11,293 bases of DNA from Bermanella sp047628755 (GTDB taxonomy: Bacteria; Pseudomonadota; Gammaproteobacteria; Pseudomonadales; Oceanobacteraceae). The position numbers were made by a program, and so were the translations under genes. Of the stretch, positions 6,956 through 11,293 are shown one piece after another. Within the stretch, counting starts at the first letter, position 1. Each line of letters opens with the position of its first letter. The stretch lies in the NCBI GenBank assembly GCA_047628755.1, contig JBLHVV010000104.1, positions 1 through 11,293 on the forward strand. The letters are read 5' to 3'. The notes below the pieces were generated by a model, which worked only from the letters and a program-made list of their open reading frames with translations, did not search any database and was not told the origin of the DNA.

Positions 6956-7507
6956 CGTTTTATTTACTGTGAATGTGATGTAATTTATATCAGGAGCATA
7001 CCATGTGGGATGATTGTTGCAACGCAAATTTAAACTTTAATATAGGTATTCTTATATCTTATATGTTGATATATATATCGATATTTTTTATCTCGAATTA
7101 AATATAAACTTATTAATAAATAAAAATAAAAACATTCTTAATCCAAAGTAATAAATAGAGACACTCAAACTTTAAGGAGAAAATTTTTAACGGCTTTATT
7201 TACAACAATAGACTCGAAAGCCTTTAAAAATAGTAGGTTCTGCATCATTTTATTTAGTTGAACACTGAAACTGATTTTTTTTTAGTTCGAGTTGTGCAAA
7301 CGAACGACACCAATAAAATCATCCTATAAAACCTAATTCTCAACGTCAGTGTTAATAAAAATATTCAAAGCACAATGTTTAATTATATCTGTTTGCCAAC
7401 AGAATTTTACATACGCTCAGATGCCTTTGACGTTATTACTATAGCAAGGTGGTTTTATCATTTAATTCCCTCTGTTATGCCTATAAATTAGTCTAAATGA
7501 GAATCAA
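6956..7507. promoter_or_regulatory. Long AT-rich divergent control region between regulator and transporter
   Basis: This 552-base stretch holds no supportable gene on either strand. It separates the divergent regulator and transporter genes and must carry both promoters. Visible elements are an ATATCGATAT palindrome (7075-7084) in a run of alternating AT, an inverted pair AACGTCA (7342-7348) and TGACGTT (7428-7434), and a -10-like TATAAA at 7482-7487 that would start a transcript about 14 bases before the transporter ATG. None of these has a convincing partner -35, so exact promoters cannot be placed. The core AACGTC also occurs upstream of the GH5 gene at 123-128, which makes it a weak operator candidate. 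Confidence 0.5.
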
Positions 7508-8776
7508 ATGATTATTCAAAATTCAGCAACCAATATCAACTCCCAACATAAAAGCACTAATAGTAATCAATTTGCTTTAGTATCGTTAACGTCACTTTTT
7601 TTTATGTGGGGATTTATTACCTGTTTAAATGACATTTTAATTCCTCATCTAAGAGGGGTTTTTAATCTGTCCTATACCCAAGCTATGCTGATCCAGTCTT
7701 GTTTTTTTGGTGCGTACTTTTTGGTTTCTTTACCCGCAGGATTCATTGTTAAAAAATTGGGTTTTCAAAAAGGAATTGTTCTCGGTTTATTTATTGCTGC
7801 ATTGGGTTGTTTAGCGTTCTATCCTGCGGCAATGTTATTAAGCTATCCGGTATTTTTATTCGCATTATTTATTTTAGCAAGTGGCATTACTATATTGCAG
7901 GTCTCTGCTAATCCTTTTGTCAGTTTACTCGGAAATCCTGCTACGGCTTCTTCGCGCTTAACCTTAACTCAAGCATTCAATTCATTAGGCACCACGGTTG
8001 CACCATTTTTTGGTTCATACCTAATATTAGACCACGTTGCAGAGGGAATGACGCAAGCAAGTAACTCAGCTGAAGCAGTGCAAATGCCTTATGTTTTATT
8101 AGCCGCAACACTATTGGTTTTAGCGGCTATATTTACTTGGTTAAAACTCCCAACAATTGAAACTAATGAGATTGAAGATGTTGATTTTTCAAAGTCATCA
8201 GGCAGTATATGGAATTATCGTCATTTAGTTTTAGGCGCGGTTGGTATATTTGTTTATGTTGGTGCTGAAGTGTCTATTGGTAGTTTTTTAGTTAGTTTTT
8301 TGAATGAACCTACCATAGCTAACTTAGCAGAAGCTGATGCGGCTAAGTATATTGCCTACTATTGGGGTGGCGCAATGGTGGGTCGATTTATTGGTGCTGC
8401 CGTTATGCAAAAAATACCCGCCGGTAAAGTCTTAGCGCTTAATGCAACTTTGGCAATGGTTTTAATTACCATTGCTATATTAAGCTCTGGCCAAATGGCA
8501 ATGTGGTCAATTTTGTTAGTTGGATTATGCAACTCAATTATGTTCCCTGCTATTTTTTCTTTAGCATTATCTGGGTTGGGTAAATTCACCTCACAAGGTT
8601 CAGGAATTTTATGTTTAGCCATTGTAGGTGGTGCAATAATACCGCTTATGCAAGGCGGGGTTGCTGATTTTATCGGCATACAATATTCATTTATCTTACC
8701 CATTTTTTGTTACTTCTTTATCGTTTATTACGGTTTAAAGGGTAGTGTTTTTAACAAGAAAGAGGATTTGATTTAA
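7508..8776 (+). CDS. FHS-family MFS sugar/H+ symporter (FucP/GluP-like)
   Basis: Inner-membrane transporter of 422 residues, the usual length for this 12-helix family, likely importing glucose or a related hexose by proton symport. After a polar N-terminus (1-22), helix 1 carries FFMWGFITCLNDIL, where Asp42 matches the coupling Asp46 of E. coli FucP. Helix 4 has LQVSANPF: Gln131 stands where FucP has Glu135, and LQVxANP is the form I associate with the glucose/galactose branch rather than fucose. The second half shows GRFIGAAVMQKIPAGK (~295-310) and the Gly-rich helix near GGAIIPLMQGGVAD. The ATG at 7508 has only a weak GAGA site 5 bases upstream; no later Met fits, as the first is inside helix 1. 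The next gene starts one base after its stop, so transporter and GH3 are almost certainly co-transcribed. Glucose released by the GH3, GH30 and GH5 enzymes is the likely cargo. Confidence 0.9.
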   Translation: MIIQNSATNINSQHKSTNSNQFALVSLTSLFFMWGFITCLNDILIPHLRGVFNLSYTQAMLIQSCFFGAYFLVSLPAGFIVKKLGFQKGIVLGLFIAALGCLAFYPAAMLLSYPVFLFALFILASGITILQVSANPFVSLLGNPATASSRLTLTQAFNSLGTTVAPFFGSYLILDHVAEGMTQASNSAEAVQMPYVLLAATLLVLAAIFTWLKLPTIETNEIEDVDFSKSSGSIWNYRHLVLGAVGIFVYVGAEVSIGSFLVSFLNEPTIANLAEADAAKYIAYYWGGAMVGRFIGAAVMQKIPAGKVLALNATLAMVLITIAILSSGQMAMWSILLVGLCNSIMFPAIFSLALSGLGKFTSQGSGILCLAIVGGAIIPLMQGGVADFIGIQYSFILPIFCYFFIVYYGLKGSVFNKKEDLI

Positions 8777-8777
8777 T

Positions 8778-11293
8778 ATGGAATTTAAAAATAAAGTAAT
8801 AAAAAACATTGTTGGTTTATTTTCTTTAGCCCTAATTTTAGTTGGCTGCAGTAATGAATCGTCTGAAAACAAAGCTGTAGCACTATTAATTAGTTCAGAA
8901 AATAATATCAATATTTGGCCAAAATTAAACATTGAAGTTAAAAAAAATACCGAATTAGAGGACAAAATTTCATATTTGCTTTCTCGTATGACCTTAGAGC
9001 AAAAAATAGCTCAAATGATCCAGCCAGAAATTCGTGATATTACCGTCGAAGATATGCGCAAGTATGGCTTTGGCTCTTATTTAAATGGTGGTGGCTCATT
9101 TCCCAATGGAAATAAACATTCAACCCCTGAGGATTGGATAAAACTTGCCGAAGACATGTATCAGGCTTCTATAGATGATTCGTTAGATGGATCGAATATT
9201 CCAACTATGTGGGGCACTGATGCGGTTCATGGGCATAACAATGTTATTGGTGCGACTTTATTTCCTCATAATATCGGTTTAGGTGCAGCGAATAATCCAA
9301 ATTTAATTGAAAAAATTGCTGAAATAACGGCTAAAGAAGTCATGGTTACTGGTATTGATTGGGTATTTGCACCAACTGTCGCCGTTGTCAGAGATGATCG
9401 CTGGGGACGAACTTATGAAGGTTATTCTGAAGATCCAGAGATTGTCCGTTCATATTCAGCAGCCGTAGTAAAAGGTTTACAGGGCCACGCGGACAAAGAT
9501 TTTTTAAGTGATAAACGCGTGATCAGTTCGATTAAGCACTTTATTGGTGACGGTGGTACTGAAGCAGGCGATGATCAAGGTAATAATTTATCTACTGAAC
9601 AAACCTTATTTGACGTACACGGCCAAGGGTATGTTGGCGGATTAAGTGCAGGTGCTCAATCAGTCATGGCATCTTTTAACAGCTGGCATGGCAAAAAAAG
9701 TCACGGTAATAAATACCTGCTTACCGATGTACTAAAAGAGCGTATGGGCTTTGATGGTTTTGTTGTCGGTGACTGGAACGGCCATGGTCAAATTGTCGGC
9801 TGCACTAATGAAAGTTGCCCGCAAGCAATAAACGCAGGTTTAGATATTTTTATGGTACCAACAGATGTTTGGAAACCACTATTGCAAAATACCATAGCAC
9901 AAGTACGCGCTGGTGATATTAGTCTAGCAAGAATTGATGATGCCGTTAGCCGTATTTTGCGGGTTAAATTGCGTGCGGGGATTTTTAATAAACCAAGTCC
10001 AGCTAACCGTAAGTTCTCAGGAAAAACAGTACTTGTTGGTAGTGAAAAGCATAGAGAAGTAGCCAGACAAGCAGTAAGAGAGTCTTTGGTGTTACTTAAA
10101 AATGATAAACAGTTACTACCTCTTTCACCTAAAATGAATATTTTACTCGCCGGTGACGCTGCAAATAACATAGGTAAGCAATCGGGCGGATGGACTATTA
10201 CCTGGCAGGGCACAAACAACCAAAACAGTGATTTTGATGGTGGCAGCTCAATATATGACGGTTTTTTTGCACAAGTCAACGCGGCTGGAGGCCATATAGA
10301 ATTCAGCGAAGAGGGTAGCTTCACCATTAAACCTGATGTGGCAGTAGTAGTATATGGAGAAGAACCGTATGCTGAAGGTCATGGCGATCGCGATAATTTA
10401 TTGTATCAACAGGGTAGTCAATCTGATTTAGCTCTACTAAAAAAATTAAAAAAACAAGGCATACCTGTAGTATCAGTTTTTATAAGTGGACGGCCCCTTT
10501 GGGTAAACGCCGAGTTAAACGCCAGTAATGCTTTTGTTGCGGCTTGGTTACCAGGCTCAGAAGGAAAGGCAGTTGCTGATGTTCTATTAACCGATAAGAA
10601 AAATATAATTCAGAATGATTTTAGCGGCAAACTTTCTTTTTCTTGGCCTAAATTCCCAGAACAAGTAGTTAACCGTTTTGATGAAAATTATCAGCCGTTA
10701 TTACCTTATGGCTATGGTTTGAAATACGGTGAAAACACTGAGTTATTAGACAATGTAGATGAAAATTATGAATTAACTCAAAATCAGGCAATATCAACTC
10801 AACTGTTCAACGGCAAAATTCAACCGCCATGGAAAATAATACTGACAGCTAATGAGCAAGAAGTAGCGATAAACTCAAGTAGTCAATCTTTACCTGGCAT
10901 TCAGTATCGTACTATTGATAAAATCATCCAAGAAGATGCCTTTAAACTGACCTTTGATGGCTCAACTAATGCGGGTATTAAATTTATCAGTAGCAATGGC
11001 GTTAGCGAAGATATATCAGGCGAGCAAGAAAATAATTCAGCTTTGGTTATCATGTTAAAAAGAGATAATACAATACGAGAACCCATTATATTGTCAATGA
11101 ACTGTAAAGGTTTAGTTGCTAAACCGAGCAGTTGTCATGTAGAAGTGGATATAACTAAAGCCTTGAATAAAATTTCTCAAAGCCAGTGGGTTGAGCTATC
11201 TGTCGATCTAAATTGTTTTGCTAAGCACGGCATTGAATTTGATAACATTGTCGTGCCATTTGAGCTACGAAGTCAAGGACCTCTAACGTTATC
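8778..11293 (+). CDS. GH3-family exo-beta-glucosidase / exo-1,3(1,4)-beta-glucanase lipoprotein, 3' end cut by window
   Basis: Open reading frame running off the right edge after 838 codons. The signal peptide has lipobox LVGC (Cys24) with Ser/Asn following, so an outer-membrane anchor is expected. The GH3 barrel (~60-420) shows WGTDAVHGHNNV (Asp148), WGRTYEGYSEDP, IKHFIGDGG (Lys253/His254) and the nucleophile Asp332 in VVGDWNGHG. The second alpha/beta domain (~430-650) carries YGEEPYAEGHGD, where Glu528 is the likely acid/base by analogy with the barley ExoI GExPY motif, and ends at LPYGYGLKYG. A further C-terminal domain (~660 on) resembles that of ~840-residue marine exo-glucanases such as Pseudoalteromonas ExoP; its last visible residues (VVPFELRSQGPLTL) suggest only a few to some tens of residues are missing. 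AGAGGA at 8760-8765 is the ribosome site, about 12 bases before the ATG. The gene begins one base after the transporter stop, pointing to coupled translation. Expected job: releasing glucose from beta-gluco-oligosaccharides. Confidence 0.92.
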   Translation, partial: MEFKNKVIKNIVGLFSLALILVGCSNESSENKAVALLISSENNINIWPKLNIEVKKNTELEDKISYLLSRMTLEQKIAQMIQPEIRDITVEDMRKYGFGSYLNGGGSFPNGNKHSTPEDWIKLAEDMYQASIDDSLDGSNIPTMWGTDAVHGHNNVIGATLFPHNIGLGAANNPNLIEKIAEITAKEVMVTGIDWVFAPTVAVVRDDRWGRTYEGYSEDPEIVRSYSAAVVKGLQGHADKDFLSDKRVISSIKHFIGDGGTEAGDDQGNNLSTEQTLFDVHGQGYVGGLSAGAQSVMASFNSWHGKKSHGNKYLLTDVLKERMGFDGFVVGDWNGHGQIVGCTNESCPQAINAGLDIFMVPTDVWKPLLQNTIAQVRAGDISLARIDDAVSRILRVKLRAGIFNKPSPANRKFSGKTVLVGSEKHREVARQAVRESLVLLKNDKQLLPLSPKMNILLAGDAANNIGKQSGGWTITWQGTNNQNSDFDGGSSIYDGFFAQVNAAGGHIEFSEEGSFTIKPDVAVVVYGEEPYAEGHGDRDNLLYQQGSQSDLALLKKLKKQGIPVVSVFISGRPLWVNAELNASNAFVAAWLPGSEGKAVADVLLTDKKNIIQNDFSGKLSFSWPKFPEQVVNRFDENYQPLLPYGYGLKYGENTELLDNVDENYELTQNQAISTQLFNGKIQPPWKIILTANEQEVAINSSSQSLPGIQYRTIDKIIQEDAFKLTFDGSTNAGIKFISSNGVSEDISGEQENNSALVIMLKRDNTIREPIILSMNCKGLVAKPSSCHVEVDITKALNKISQSQWVELSVDLNCFAKHGIEFDNIVVPFELRSQGPLTL

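Noticed and set aside
7061..7090. Alternating AT run with ATATCGATAT as a specific operator
   Set aside because: Such palindromes arise easily in this very AT-rich spacer and no second copy is seen near the other genes.
8359..8703. Minus-strand open frame of 114 codons inside the transporter gene
   Set aside because: It is antisense to conserved MFS helices and has low-complexity composition with no ribosome site or family resemblance.
9788..10327. Minus-strand open frame of 179 codons inside the GH3 gene
   Set aside because: It lies entirely within a GH3 sequence with conserved catalytic motifs on the plus strand, and its product shows no recognisable domain; it is an antisense shadow.

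Overview
The window looks like part of a carbohydrate-use locus from a marine gammaproteobacterium, most likely in the Alteromonadales (for example a Colwelliaceae-like lineage). This rests on the AT-rich composition, lipoprotein-type secreted glycosidases, an FHS-family sugar transporter and a membrane-anchored AraC regulator. The taxonomic call is an inference from gene style, not from a marker gene.

Layout from left to right. Positions 1-173 are an upstream leader with a possible promoter and a good ribosome binding site. 174-3821 (+) encodes a large multimodular lipoprotein: a GH5-type catalytic domain, a fascin-like beta-trefoil, two CBM6-like modules and two tandemly duplicated CBM4_9-like modules. 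3918-5366 (+) encodes a GH30 beta-glucosidase/beta-1,6-glucanase. 5367-5776 is a convergent intergenic region rich in inverted repeats. 5777-6955 (-) encodes a seven-helix membrane protein with a C-terminal AraC DNA-binding domain. 6956-7507 is a long AT-rich divergent control region. 7508-8776 (+) encodes an FHS-family (FucP/GluP-like) sugar/H+ symporter. 8778 to the right edge (+) encodes a GH3 exo-beta-glucosidase lipoprotein, one base after the transporter and cut by the window end close to its natural C-terminus.

Together the genes fit breakdown of a branched beta-glucan, with laminarin (beta-1,3 backbone, beta-1,6 branches) the best guess. The CBM-rich GH5 lipoprotein would bind and cut polymer at the cell surface. 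GH30 would remove or cut beta-1,6-linked glucose. GH3 would release glucose from oligosaccharides. The MFS protein would carry glucose across the inner membrane. The membrane-embedded AraC protein is the obvious candidate sensor and regulator. No TonB-dependent receptor, SusD-like protein, GH16 or GH17 is visible; if they exist they lie outside the window. No RNA genes, CRISPR arrays, transposases or phage genes were seen. Individual families are known; the less ordinary points are the GH5 modular architecture, the recent internal duplication, the one-piece 7TM-AraC regulator and the intergenic palindromes.
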